Shown: piece by piece, positions 43,732 through 52,390 of the stretch
Numbering within the stretch: position 1 is the first letter of the stretch
How the letters are laid out: each line of letters starts with the position of its first letter
Origin: Gangjinia marincola
GTDB lineage: Bacteria; Bacteroidota; Bacteroidia; Flavobacteriales; Flavobacteriaceae
Length of the DNA stretch: 64,000 nucleotides
Assembly: GCF_039523415.1 (NCBI RefSeq)
Contig: NZ_BAAAFG010000001.1
Coordinates: 62,001 to 126,000 of the forward strand
Direction: 5' to 3'
Position numbers and translations under genes: made by a program
Notes under the pieces: model-generated
What the model saw: only the letters and a program-made list of their open reading frames with translations
What the model was told of the DNA's origin: nothing
Databases searched by the model: none

Positions 43732-44107
43732 AAGTAGTTATTCATTGTTTGTTATTAGTACTTAGTCATTAGTTTTTAGCTATTAGTCTTTATTTTTAGT
43801 CGTTAGTTATTAGCTCTTAGCTGCTAGTCCTTGTCCTGAGTCTTGATTCCTGATTCCGGAGTCCTTAGTCTTTAGTTATTAGCTGCTAGTCGTTAGTCCT
43901 GAGTACTGATTCCTGATTCTTAAGTTGCAATCATCAGTATATAGTACTTAGTTTTTTTGGAAAATAGTTTTCGTCTTTCGTCTTTCAACTTTCTAACGTA
44001 TCATTCACAATCAAAAAACTAGAATCCTATAAATTGTACACTATCCCACCATCCATTCATCGTAATCTTACTATTTTTACTCAACTATTATTCCGAAAAA
44101 GCAATCT
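43732..44107. repeat. Spacer of degenerate TTAGTC-type repeats
   Basis: 43750-43925 is built from short units such as TTAGTCATTAG, TTAGTTATTAGC and CTAGTCCTTG with period near 7. A larger unit is duplicated (43803-43856 and 43872-43920), sharing TTAGTTATTAGCT, GCTGCTAGTC, TCCTGAGT and GATTCCTGATTC. The remainder to 44107 is AT-rich and carries no clear gene, only the GTG-start region of the next gene. Confidence 0.7.
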
Positions 44108-45331
44108 GTGAGAAAGCGCAACAAACTTAAAATATTAAACGATCCAATTTATGGGTTTATTACTATTCCTAATGAACTTATTTTTGATGTGATTGAGCAT
44201 CGTTACTTTCAGCGCTTACGCAGAATCTCACAAATGGGGATGTCTTACCTGGTGTATCCCGGTGCACATCACACCAGATTTCATCACGCTCTTGGCGGAA
44301 TGCATCTCATGCAAAAAGCCATTAGCGTACTGAGATTTAAAGGCGTAGAAATTTCTGAAGCTGAAGCCGAGGCGTTACAACTGGCCATTTTACTGCACGA
44401 CATAGGCCACGGTCCATTCTCACACGCTATGGAGCATAGCATCGTGGATGGGATTTCCCATGAGTGGATTTCCTTACAATTCATGCGTGAGCTAAACATA
44501 GAATTCGGCGGTAAGTTAGATCTCGCGATTGAAATTTTCACAGGTTCGTACAAGCGTTCATTTATGTGTCAGTTAATTTCAAGTCAGTTGGATATGGATC
44601 GGCTGGATTATCTCAAGCGGGATAGTTTTTATACCGGCGTAGCCGAAGGCAATATCAACAGTGAACGTCTCATTACCATGCTTAACGTAGTAGACGACAC
44701 GTTGGTGATTGAAGAAAAAGGAATTTATTCGGTCGAAAAATTTTTAGTTGCAAGAAGGCTCATGTACTGGCAAGTGTATCTTCATAAAACAAGTTTGGTA
44801 GCAGAGCAATTACTCATACGTATGCTTAAAAGAGCCAAGGAATTGGTGGCGCAGGGAGTATCACTCAAATGCAGTGAAGCCTTATGGTATTTTTTACAGC
44901 ATTCTGTTAGGCAGCAAGATTTTTCGGCGAAAGCCTTAACCACATTTTCTCAGTTGGATGATTATGATCTGGTCATGGCCATGAAAGATTGGCAGCACCA
45001 TGAGGATGTTGTATTATCTAAACTTTCAGCAATGATCATTCATCGTGATTTATTAAAGGTCAAGCTAAAAAATAAGCCCATAGATCAACAAAAGCTAGTA
45101 CGACATAAGGAGGCAGTAGTAAAGCAGCTTACTATTACTGCTGCGGAAGCAAACTATTTTGTTTTTAGCGGTAAAATTTCTAACCTCGCATATCAGGCTG
45201 ATAAAGAGAACATTTTGATTTTACGTAAAAACGGAAAAATTACAGATGTGGCTAAAGCTTCAGATCAGCTTAATCTGGAGGCACTTAGTTCTACCGTAAC
45301 CAAATATTACGCTTGCTATCCTAAAGATTAG
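44108..45331 (+). CDS. HD domain-containing protein, dGTPase-like
   Basis: A 407-residue phosphohydrolase with start GTG 44108, since NKLKILNDPIYGFI immediately follows and is the usual N-terminus. The HD site is ILLHDIGHGPFSHAMEH near residue 95, with further histidines in GAHHTRFHHALGGMH and DMDRLDYLKRDSFYTG. The family is similar to SAMHD1/dGTPase, acting on nucleoside triphosphates in the cytosol. It leads directly into lpxD with a 24-base gap. Confidence 0.9.
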   Translation: MRKRNKLKILNDPIYGFITIPNELIFDVIEHRYFQRLRRISQMGMSYLVYPGAHHTRFHHALGGMHLMQKAISVLRFKGVEISEAEAEALQLAILLHDIGHGPFSHAMEHSIVDGISHEWISLQFMRELNIEFGGKLDLAIEIFTGSYKRSFMCQLISSQLDMDRLDYLKRDSFYTGVAEGNINSERLITMLNVVDDTLVIEEKGIYSVEKFLVARRLMYWQVYLHKTSLVAEQLLIRMLKRAKELVAQGVSLKCSEALWYFLQHSVRQQDFSAKALTTFSQLDDYDLVMAMKDWQHHEDVVLSKLSAMIIHRDLLKVKLKNKPIDQQKLVRHKEAVVKQLTITAAEANYFVFSGKISNLAYQADKENILILRKNGKITDVAKASDQLNLEALSSTVTKYYACYPKD

Positions 45332-45355
45332 TTCAATTTTTCTATTTTTGTCAAG

Positions 45356-46381
45356 ATGAAATTTACAGCCGCCCAAATTGCCTCAATTCTTCAAGGTGAA
45401 GTAGAAGGTAATCCTGAAGTAGAGGTTTCTCAATTGGCAAAGATTGAAGAGGGTAAAAAGGGTTCGTTAACTTTTCTCGCTAATCCCAAGTACACATCCT
45501 TTATCTACGATACAGATGCCAGTGTTTGCATTGTAAATGATGATTTTATACCAGAGAAGGATATTACTACGACCTTAATTAAGGTTCAAGATGCGTACAC
45601 GGCTTTTTCTACCTTGCTTGAGTACTATAACAAAGTGAAACTAAACAAGATTGGAATAGAACAGCCTAGTTTTGTATCAGAAAATGTTTCCTACGGGGAT
45701 GACCTGTACGTAGGTGCGTTTAGTTATTTGGGAGATAATGTCACACTTGGAAAGGACGTAAAAATTTATCCAAACGTATACATTGGAGATAACGTAACGA
45801 TGGGTGATAATGTAGTCGTTTTTGCAGGAGCGAAGATTTATTCAGAAAGTATTATTGGAAATAACTGTGTCATTCACAGCGGAGCAATCGTTGGCGCAGA
45901 TGGTTTTGGTTTTGCGCCTAATGAAAATGGACAATACGAGAAAATTCCGCAAACCGGCAATGTGATCATTGAGGATCACGTCGATGTGGGTGCCGGTACA
46001 ACGATTGACAGAGCAACGCTGGGATCAACCATAATACGAGAAGGAGTCAAATTGGATAATCAAATCCAGATTGCTCATAATGTTGAAATTGGAGCACATA
46101 CTGTAATCGCAGCACAATCTGGCATTGCGGGTTCCACAAAAATTGGAAAACACTGTCTTATTGGTGGTCAGGTAGGAATAGTTGGGCATATTACCATAGG
46201 TAACCGCGTTAAAATCCAGGCACAATCAGGCATTGGGAGAAATGTAAAAGATGATGAAGTCCTGCAGGGCTCACCGGCACTTAATTACGGGGATTATAAT
46301 AAATCCTATGTACTCTTTAAAAACCTGCCTCAAACCGTCAAAGAATTAAACGATATACAACGTAAAATGGATTTGAAATGA
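45356..46381 (+). CDS. lpxD: UDP-3-O-(3-hydroxyacyl)glucosamine N-acyltransferase
   Basis: A 341-residue lipid A enzyme that adds the N-linked acyl chain. The N-terminal uridine-binding domain (residues 1-100, GSLTFLANPKYTSF) is followed by a left-handed beta-helix of hexapeptide repeats (NVTLGKDVKIYPNVYIGDN and others). Catalytic histidine is in IQIAHNVEIG (about 240). A C-terminal helix follows. The gene overlaps the next one by 4 bases (ATGA), consistent with coupling. Confidence 0.94.
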   Translation: MKFTAAQIASILQGEVEGNPEVEVSQLAKIEEGKKGSLTFLANPKYTSFIYDTDASVCIVNDDFIPEKDITTTLIKVQDAYTAFSTLLEYYNKVKLNKIGIEQPSFVSENVSYGDDLYVGAFSYLGDNVTLGKDVKIYPNVYIGDNVTMGDNVVVFAGAKIYSESIIGNNCVIHSGAIVGADGFGFAPNENGQYEKIPQTGNVIIEDHVDVGAGTTIDRATLGSTIIREGVKLDNQIQIAHNVEIGAHTVIAAQSGIAGSTKIGKHCLIGGQVGIVGHITIGNRVKIQAQSGIGRNVKDDEVLQGSPALNYGDYNKSYVLFKNLPQTVKELNDIQRKMDLK

Positions 46382-47784
46382 TTTCAACATCTACAAAACA
46401 ACGTACCATAAAAAAAGAAGTCACACTTAAGGGAGTGGGACTTCATACCGGCAAAGAAGTAACCTTAACCTTTAAACCTGCACCACCTAATCATGGATAC
46501 GCCTTTAAGCGTGTAGATTTAGAAGGCCAGCCGATTGTAGAGGCAGATGCAACGTATGTGGTAAATACCAATCGCGGTACTAACCTTGAAAAACGCGGAG
46601 TCACCATACAAACATCTGAGCATGTTCTTGCAGCCTGTGTAGGATTAGAAGTAGATAATATTTTACTTGAGTTAGATGCTGCAGAGCCTCCCATTATGGA
46701 TGGATCATCCAAGTACTTTGTAGAGGCACTTGAGAAGGCGGGAATAGAAGAACAAGATGTTGATCGCGAAGAATATGTGGTCAAAGAAGTGATTTCTTAC
46801 ACAGATGAAGAGTCTGGCAGTGAAATTATCGTGATGCCTTCTAATGAGTACCAGGTAACTACTATGGTAGATTTTGGGACGAAAGTACTCGGGACTCAAA
46901 ATGCCTCTATCAAGCATTTATCAGAGTTTAAAGACGAAATTTCAGACTCCAGAACCTTTAGCTTTCTCCATGAAATTGAAGCGTTACTGGAACACGGCCT
47001 CATTAAAGGCGGTGATCTCAACAATGCTATTGTCTATGTAGATAAAGAGCTTTCGCCAGAGACAATGGATAAACTAAGGGTTGCTTTTAATAAGGATAAT
47101 ATTTCGGTCAAGCCGAATGGAATTTTAGACAACCTTACCTTGCATCATCCTAATGAAGCTGCACGTCACAAACTGTTGGACGTAATCGGTGATTTAGCAT
47201 TAATCGGCACCCGCATTCGCGGAAAAGTAATCGCCAACAAACCAGGGCATTTTGTCAATACTCAGTTTGCCAAAAAAATGGCTAAGATCATTAAGATCGA
47301 AAAAAGGAATAACGTTCCTACGGTTGATTTAAATCAACCCCCTTTAATGGATGTGGTACAGATCATGAATATGTTGCCTCACCGTCCGCCATTTTTACTG
47401 CTGGATAAGATTTATGAGTTAACTGAAAAAATGGTCATAGGTGTAAAGAATGTAACCATGAATGAGCCCTTTTTTCAAGGTCACTTTCCCGGTGCACCGG
47501 TTATGCCGGGGGTATTACAGATTGAAGCCATGGCGCAAACCGGCGGAATATTAGTACTAAGCACCGTCCCTGATCCTGAAAATTACCTTACCTACTTTAT
47601 GAAAATTGATAAGGTTAAGTTCAAACAACAAGTTGTTCCCGGGGATACGCTTATCTTTAAAGCAGAGTTATTATCTCCTATTCGCAGGGGGATTTGCCAC
47701 ATGCAGGCATACGCCTACGCCAATGGTAAACTTGCAACAGAGGCAGAGTTAATGGCGCAAATTGTAAAAGTAAAAGATCAATAG
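46378..47784 (+). CDS. lpxC/fabZ: Bifunctional LpxC deacetylase and FabZ dehydratase fusion
   Basis: A 468-residue fusion. The first 310 residues are LpxC, which removes acetate from UDP-3-acyl-GlcNAc in lipid A synthesis; the zinc site is seen in TSEHVLAA and HKLLDVIGDL. The last 150 residues are the hotdog-fold FabZ, with MNMLPHRPPFLLLD and the catalytic histidine/glutamate in GHFPGAPVMPGVLQIEAMAQ. FabZ removes water from beta-hydroxyacyl-ACP in fatty-acid synthesis. The fusion joins supply and use of hydroxyacyl chains and is common in Bacteroidota. Confidence 0.96.
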   Translation: MISTSTKQRTIKKEVTLKGVGLHTGKEVTLTFKPAPPNHGYAFKRVDLEGQPIVEADATYVVNTNRGTNLEKRGVTIQTSEHVLAACVGLEVDNILLELDAAEPPIMDGSSKYFVEALEKAGIEEQDVDREEYVVKEVISYTDEESGSEIIVMPSNEYQVTTMVDFGTKVLGTQNASIKHLSEFKDEISDSRTFSFLHEIEALLEHGLIKGGDLNNAIVYVDKELSPETMDKLRVAFNKDNISVKPNGILDNLTLHHPNEAARHKLLDVIGDLALIGTRIRGKVIANKPGHFVNTQFAKKMAKIIKIEKRNNVPTVDLNQPPLMDVVQIMNMLPHRPPFLLLDKIYELTEKMVIGVKNVTMNEPFFQGHFPGAPVMPGVLQIEAMAQTGGILVLSTVPDPENYLTYFMKIDKVKFKQQVVPGDTLIFKAELLSPIRRGICHMQAYAYANGKLATEAELMAQIVKVKDQ

Positions 47785-47787
47785 TCT

Positions 47788-48570
47788 ATGAATCAACCCT
47801 TAGCATACGTTCATCCCGGGGCAAAAATTGCCAAAAATGTGGTCATTGAACCCTTCTCTGTCATTCACAACAATGTTGAGATTGGCGAGGGATCATGGAT
47901 TGGTCCTCATGTTACCATCATGGAAGGGGCACGTATAGGGAAAAACGTAAATATTTTTCCGGGAGCAGTAATTTCTGCAGTACCTCAAGATCTTAAGTAT
48001 CAGGATGAGGATACCTTAACCATCATTGGTGACGGTACTACGCTTAGAGAATGCGTTACCGTTAATAAAGGTACCAATGATCGTATGAAGACCCAAATCG
48101 GCAAGAACTGTTGGATCATGGCGTATTGCCATATTGCTCATGACTGTATTGTAGGTGATAACTGTGTTTTTTCTAACAACAGTACCTTAGCAGGTCATAT
48201 TACTGTGGGCGATCACGTCGTACTGGCCGGGATGGCTGCAGTACAGCAATTTTGCAGCATAGGATCTCATGCCTTTGTGACGGGAGGTTCTTTAGTGCGT
48301 AAAGATGTTCCACCGTATGTAAAAGCAGGCCGAGAACCGCTCTCTTATGTTGGAATTAATTCTGTCGGTCTACGCCGCAGAGGGTTCACCACCGATAAAA
48401 TCAGGGAGATTCAAAACATCTACAGAATTCTATATCAACAAAATTACAATAATTCGCAGGCAGCTTCGATCATCGAAGCTGAAATGGCTGCAACTCCTGA
48501 ACGTGATGACATTTTAGAGTTTATCAAAGGCTCACAACGTGGAATCATGAAAGGATATTTTTCAAATTAA
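47788..48570 (+). CDS. lpxA: Acyl-ACP--UDP-N-acetylglucosamine O-acyltransferase
   Basis: A 260-residue hexapeptide-repeat protein starting MNQPLAYVHPGAKIAKNV. The catalytic histidine is in CHIAHDCIVG (about residue 124). The C-terminal LpxA helical domain includes NSVGLRRRGFTTDKI. It starts lipid A synthesis by transferring a 3-hydroxyacyl chain to UDP-GlcNAc. It is 3 bases after lpxC-fabZ and completes the lpxD/lpxC-fabZ/lpxA set. Confidence 0.95.
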   Translation: MNQPLAYVHPGAKIAKNVVIEPFSVIHNNVEIGEGSWIGPHVTIMEGARIGKNVNIFPGAVISAVPQDLKYQDEDTLTIIGDGTTLRECVTVNKGTNDRMKTQIGKNCWIMAYCHIAHDCIVGDNCVFSNNSTLAGHITVGDHVVLAGMAAVQQFCSIGSHAFVTGGSLVRKDVPPYVKAGREPLSYVGINSVGLRRRGFTTDKIREIQNIYRILYQQNYNNSQAASIIEAEMAATPERDDILEFIKGSQRGIMKGYFSN

Positions 48571-48583
48571 TTAGAAAAAACGT

Positions 48584-49150
48584 ATGGCAAGTACAAGCGA
48601 TATTCGCAAAGGATTATGCATAAAGTATAACCACGATATATTTAAAATTATTGAGTTTTTACATGTAAAACCGGGTAAAGGACCGGCGTTTGTAAGAACT
48701 AAATTAAAAAGTGTAACTACGGGTAAGGTAATTGATAATACTTTTTCTGCGGGACATAAAATTGAGGATGTGCGTGTTGAAACGCATAAATTTCAATTTT
48801 TATACAGTGATCCAACCGGATATCATTTTATGAATACAGATGATTACACGCAAATTGTATTACAGGAGCAGGCGTTAGATATGCCAGACCTTTTAAAAGA
48901 AGGTGAAGTAGTTACCGTGTTGATCAATACAGAAGATAACATGCCACTTTCTGTAGAGATGCCTGCTACCGTTGAGCTTGAAGTAACGTCTACTGAACCA
49001 GGTGTTAAAGGGAATACAGCAACGAATGCGACAAAGCCTGCTGTTCTAGAAACAGGAGCGCGCGTCAATGTACCTTTATTCATTAATGAAGGAGATAAAA
49101 TTAAAGTAGAAACAGACAAAGGTACCTATAAGGAACGTGTTAAGGAATAG
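48584..49150 (+). CDS. efp: Elongation factor P
   Basis: A 188-residue translation factor, starting MASTSDIRKGLCIKYN. HVKPGKGPAFVRTKLK holds the tip loop and its conserved lysine, GKGP. The three beta domains are all present, with PATVELEVTSTEPGVKG and VPLFINEGDKIKVETDKG in domain III. It rescues ribosomes stalled at polyproline stretches. It lies 13 bases after lpxA, between two acyltransferase genes. Confidence 0.96.
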   Translation: MASTSDIRKGLCIKYNHDIFKIIEFLHVKPGKGPAFVRTKLKSVTTGKVIDNTFSAGHKIEDVRVETHKFQFLYSDPTGYHFMNTDDYTQIVLQEQALDMPDLLKEGEVVTVLINTEDNMPLSVEMPATVELEVTSTEPGVKGNTATNATKPAVLETGARVNVPLFINEGDKIKVETDKGTYKERVKE

Positions 49151-49157
49151 AATCTAA

Positions 49158-50099
49158 ATGAAGTTTCCGCGCACATATAATATTGAAGAAATTGCCGAAC
49201 TAATCGATTGTGATTTTGTAGGAGATAAAGATTTTGAAGTTCTTGGAATGAACGAAATCCATGTGGTCACTGCGGGAGATATTGTATTTGTAGATCATCC
49301 TAAATATTATGATAAGGCATTACAAAGTGAAGCTTCGGTTGTTCTTATCAATAAGACAGTGGACTGTCCTACGGGAAAAGCACTGTTAATCTCAGATGAT
49401 CCTTTTAGAGATTTTAATAAACTTACCACTTACTTTCGACCTTTTACTTCGGCGAAGACCTCAATAGCAGACTCTGCAAAAATAGGGAAGGGCACCATCA
49501 TTCAACCTAATGCGTTTATTGGAAATAATGTTATAATTGGCGAAAATTGTATCATTCATCCTAATGTAACCATCTATGACCACTGCGTGCTTGGAGATCA
49601 TGTGACGATACATGCCAATACGGTGCTAGGTGCTGCTGGTTTTTACTATAAAAATCGACCAGAGGGATACGATCAGCTAAAATCCGGTGGGCGCGTAGTG
49701 ATTAAAGATCATGTGGATATAGGAGCTGCCTGTACCATTGATCGTGGAGTTACAGGCGATACAACGATTGGTGAGGGAACTAAGATTGACAATCAGGTAC
49801 AAGTAGGTCACGACACGGTCATAGGAAAAAAATGCCTTATCGCTTCTCAAACAGGAATCGCAGGATGTGTTGTCATTGAAGATGAAGTCACGATATGGGG
49901 GCAGGTAGGTGTGATCAGCGGCATTACGATTGGACCAAAGTCAGTAATTTTGGCACAATCTGGTGTAGGTAAGAGTTTGGCAGGTAATCAACGTTATTTT
50001 GGTTCTCCTGCAGATGAATTTAGAATCAAGTTTAAAGAAGCAGCTGCTATTAAAGCGCTGCCCAATGTTATAAAACACATAAAGGTTAATCCCTCATGA
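49158..50099 (+). CDS. Second LpxD-like acyltransferase
   Basis: A 313-residue LpxD paralogue. The N-terminal domain (DFVGDKDFEVLG, GDIVFVDHPKYYDKAL) and the beta-helix (hexapeptide repeats from about residue 105) are present. The histidine in QVGHDTVIG keeps the catalytic position, and GGRVVIKDHVDIGAAC matches the GNVIIEDHVDVGAG region of the first copy. The C-terminal segment is shorter than in the first LpxD. It may acylate another lipid A position or another sugar nucleotide. It overlaps the next gene by 4 bases. Confidence 0.85.
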   Translation: MKFPRTYNIEEIAELIDCDFVGDKDFEVLGMNEIHVVTAGDIVFVDHPKYYDKALQSEASVVLINKTVDCPTGKALLISDDPFRDFNKLTTYFRPFTSAKTSIADSAKIGKGTIIQPNAFIGNNVIIGENCIIHPNVTIYDHCVLGDHVTIHANTVLGAAGFYYKNRPEGYDQLKSGGRVVIKDHVDIGAACTIDRGVTGDTTIGEGTKIDNQVQVGHDTVIGKKCLIASQTGIAGCVVIEDEVTIWGQVGVISGITIGPKSVILAQSGVGKSLAGNQRYFGSPADEFRIKFKEAAAIKALPNVIKHIKVNPS

Positions 50100-50497
50100 C
50101 AAACGCAAAAGAATTGGTCAAATCTTTTTATGAATCAGATTTTATTGGTTCTATAGATACTCTGGCAAAATATTTACACCCAGAACTTGAACTGTACTGG
50201 AATAGCAGTGAAGGATTTAACAAACTAACGTACAGCGATATTTCAAATCTTGTCAAAGAGATGGGAAAATCTTATGAATCAATCCGGTCCAACATATCTC
50301 ATCTTATTCAGGAAGGAAATAAAGTAACGATTCGATATACTGATTATGTTAGAATGATAGAAAACCCTGATGAAGAGGTTGCTCTTGGTCATTACATCGC
50401 CATTTGGGAGATTGAAGAGAATCGAATGAGAAAAGGATTTCAAATCAGTCAGCCGTATAGCGACGAACCTGAAAATATTCGGTCCTTCCTTCCTTAA
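50096..50497 (+). CDS. SnoaL/NTF2-like protein
   Basis: A 133-residue protein with one alpha+beta cone fold of the nuclear-transport-factor-2 type (AKELVKSFYESDFIG, YLHPELELYWNSSEGF, GHYIAIWEIEENRM). The family includes isomerases and binding proteins; no active-site residue can be assigned. The start overlaps the preceding gene (ATGA). Confidence 0.8.
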   Translation: MTNAKELVKSFYESDFIGSIDTLAKYLHPELELYWNSSEGFNKLTYSDISNLVKEMGKSYESIRSNISHLIQEGNKVTIRYTDYVRMIENPDEEVALGHYIAIWEIEENRMRKGFQISQPYSDEPENIRSFLP

Positions 50498-50537
50498 ATT
50501 AAGCATAATTTCAACAAATAATTAACCAATAAACGCC

Positions 50538-50545
50538 TACATTTG
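50538..50545 (+). promoter_or_regulatory. -7 element of sucD
   Basis: TACATTTG fits TAnnTTTG, 18 bases before the sucD ATG. A -33 element is not clear. Confidence 0.5.
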
Positions 50546-50563
50546 TGGCGAAAAATTTAACGC

Positions 50564-51433
50564 ATGAGTGTTCTAGTAAATAAAGATTCAAAAATTATAG
50601 TTCAAGGTTTTACTGGTAGTGAAGGAACCTTTCACGCCGGCCAGATGATCGAGTACGGTACGAATGTAGTTGGTGGTGTCACTCCGGGTAAAGGAGGACA
50701 AAAACATTTGGATAAGCCTGTTTTTAATACAGTTTCTGAAGCGGTGAAAGAAACCGGAGCAGATGTAACCATCATTTTTGTGCCTCCCGCATTCGCCGGT
50801 GATGCAATTATGGAAGCAGCAGATGCCGGTATAAAAGTGATTATAACTATTACAGAAGGTATTCCTGTAGGTGATATGGTCAAAGCTGCAGCTTACATAA
50901 AGGATAGAGATTGCCGACTTATCGGTCCTAATTGTCCCGGAGTTATTACTCCAGAGGAAGCTAAAGTGGGTATCATGCCCGGCTTTGTTTTCAAGAAAGG
51001 AAATATCGGGATCGTTTCAAAATCTGGAACCTTAACCTATGAGGCTGCAGACCAAGTGGTAAAACAAGGCTTAGGAATTTCTACTGCAATTGGTATTGGC
51101 GGAGATCCAATCATTGGAACTACGACAAAAGAAGCGGTTGAACTTTTTATGAATGATGAGGAGACAAAATGTATTGTGATGATTGGTGAAATTGGAGGTC
51201 AGTTAGAAGCAGATGCTGCTAAATGGGTGAAAGAACATGGTACCAAGCCTGTAGTCGGATTTATTGCAGGTGAGACGGCTCCTGCTGGACGAACTATGGG
51301 TCATGCCGGTGCTATTGTTGGTGGTAGTGAAGATACAGCTCAGGCTAAAAAAGCGATCATGAGAGACTGCGGTATCCATGTGGTGGACTCTCCAGCAGAA
51401 ATTGGTAAGAAAGTAGCAGAAGTTATGGGGTAA
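50564..51433 (+). CDS. sucD: Succinate--CoA ligase subunit alpha
   Basis: A 289-residue subunit. QGFTGSEGTFHAGQM forms the CoA/nucleotide-binding loop, and GHAGAIVGG contains the active-site histidine that is phosphorylated. It interconverts succinyl-CoA and succinate in the citric acid cycle with the beta subunit SucC, which is encoded elsewhere. Normal length. A hairpin terminator follows. Confidence 0.96.
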   Translation: MSVLVNKDSKIIVQGFTGSEGTFHAGQMIEYGTNVVGGVTPGKGGQKHLDKPVFNTVSEAVKETGADVTIIFVPPAFAGDAIMEAADAGIKVIITITEGIPVGDMVKAAAYIKDRDCRLIGPNCPGVITPEEAKVGIMPGFVFKKGNIGIVSKSGTLTYEAADQVVKQGLGISTAIGIGGDPIIGTTTKEAVELFMNDEETKCIVMIGEIGGQLEADAAKWVKEHGTKPVVGFIAGETAPAGRTMGHAGAIVGGSEDTAQAKKAIMRDCGIHVVDSPAEIGKKVAEVMG

Positions 51434-51453
51434 TCGTCCTAGTTCAATATATC

Positions 51454-51497
51454 AACCCTTTGAATTTTGCTACGCTAATTATTCAAGGGGTTTTTTA
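51454..51497 (+). terminator. Terminator after sucD
   Basis: AACCCTTTGAAT pairs with ATTCAAGGGGTT (one G-T pair) around a 15-base loop and is followed by a T-run. The T-run borders the -33 region of the fabG promoter. Confidence 0.8.
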
Positions 51498-51527
51498 TTG
51501 AAATCGAATTTGCGTTTGTTATATTTG
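51498..51527 (+). promoter_or_regulatory. Promoter of fabG
   Basis: TTG at 51498-51500 and TATATTTG at 51520-51527 are 19 bases apart, an ideal Bacteroidota -33/-7 arrangement. ATG follows at 51563. Confidence 0.7.
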
Positions 51528-51562
51528 AGGGAAACCAGAACAGACTATAAAATTACAGTTAT

Positions 51563-52309
51563 ATGAAATTACTTGAAGGAAAGAACGCTATCATTACAGG
51601 GGCGAGTAGGGGGATAGGTAAAGGTATTGCAACGGTATTTGCTCAGCATGGCGCTAATGTGGCTTTTACCTATAATTCCTCAAAAGAAGCGGCTGATCAA
51701 TTGGAAAAAGAGCTTGAAGATCTTGGCGTGAAAGCTAGGGGATATCAATCTAATGCAGCTAATTTTGATGAAGCGCAAACTCTGGTTGAAGATGTGCTTA
51801 AGGATTTTGGGTCAATTGATGTGCTGATTAATAATGCGGGTATAACCAAAGACAATTTGTTGATGCGCATGAGTGAAGAAGATTTTGATAAGGTCATAGA
51901 GGTAAATTTAAAATCCATTTACAATATGTCTAAGGCTATCTTACGTCCCATGCTTAAGCAGAAACATGGTAGTATTGTGAACATGAGTTCTGTGGTTGGT
52001 GTAAAAGGAAATGCCGGTCAGGCGAACTATGCCGCTTCTAAGGCAGGGATGATTGGCTTTTCAAAATCGCTTGCACTGGAATTAGGTTCCCGAAACATTC
52101 GTACAAATGTGATCGCACCGGGATTTATTGAAACCGAGATGACCGGAAAACTGGATGAGAAAACCGTGCAAGGTTGGAGAGATGCTATTCCATTGAAACG
52201 TGGAGGATCACCTGAAGATATTGCAAATGCATGTGTTTTTCTAGCTAGTGATTTAAGTAGTTATATAACAGGACAGGTGTTGAACGTGGATGGCGGGATG
52301 TTAACCTAG
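51563..52309 (+). CDS. fabG: 3-oxoacyl-[acyl-carrier-protein] reductase
   Basis: A 248-residue short-chain dehydrogenase. GASRGIGKGIA is the NADP-binding motif; the catalytic serine lies in the NMSSVVG region, and YAASKAG is the Tyr-x-x-x-Lys motif near 152. VDGGMLT ends the protein. It reduces beta-ketoacyl-ACP during fatty-acid elongation. Some similar SDR proteins have other substrates; the length and sequence fit FabG best. Confidence 0.93.
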   Translation: MKLLEGKNAIITGASRGIGKGIATVFAQHGANVAFTYNSSKEAADQLEKELEDLGVKARGYQSNAANFDEAQTLVEDVLKDFGSIDVLINNAGITKDNLLMRMSEEDFDKVIEVNLKSIYNMSKAILRPMLKQKHGSIVNMSSVVGVKGNAGQANYAASKAGMIGFSKSLALELGSRNIRTNVIAPGFIETEMTGKLDEKTVQGWRDAIPLKRGGSPEDIANACVFLASDLSSYITGQVLNVDGGMLT

Positions 52310-52390
52310 AGAAGTATAGTAATTTTAGTTTAGCGTTTTGAACGTGATAATTTCAGCGCGTTTATTAATTCTATCATGTAGAAGAAATCT

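Noticed and set aside
43741..43925. TTAGTC repeats as a CRISPR-like array
   Set aside because: Units are only about 7 bases with no unique spacers; they are degenerate tandem repeats.
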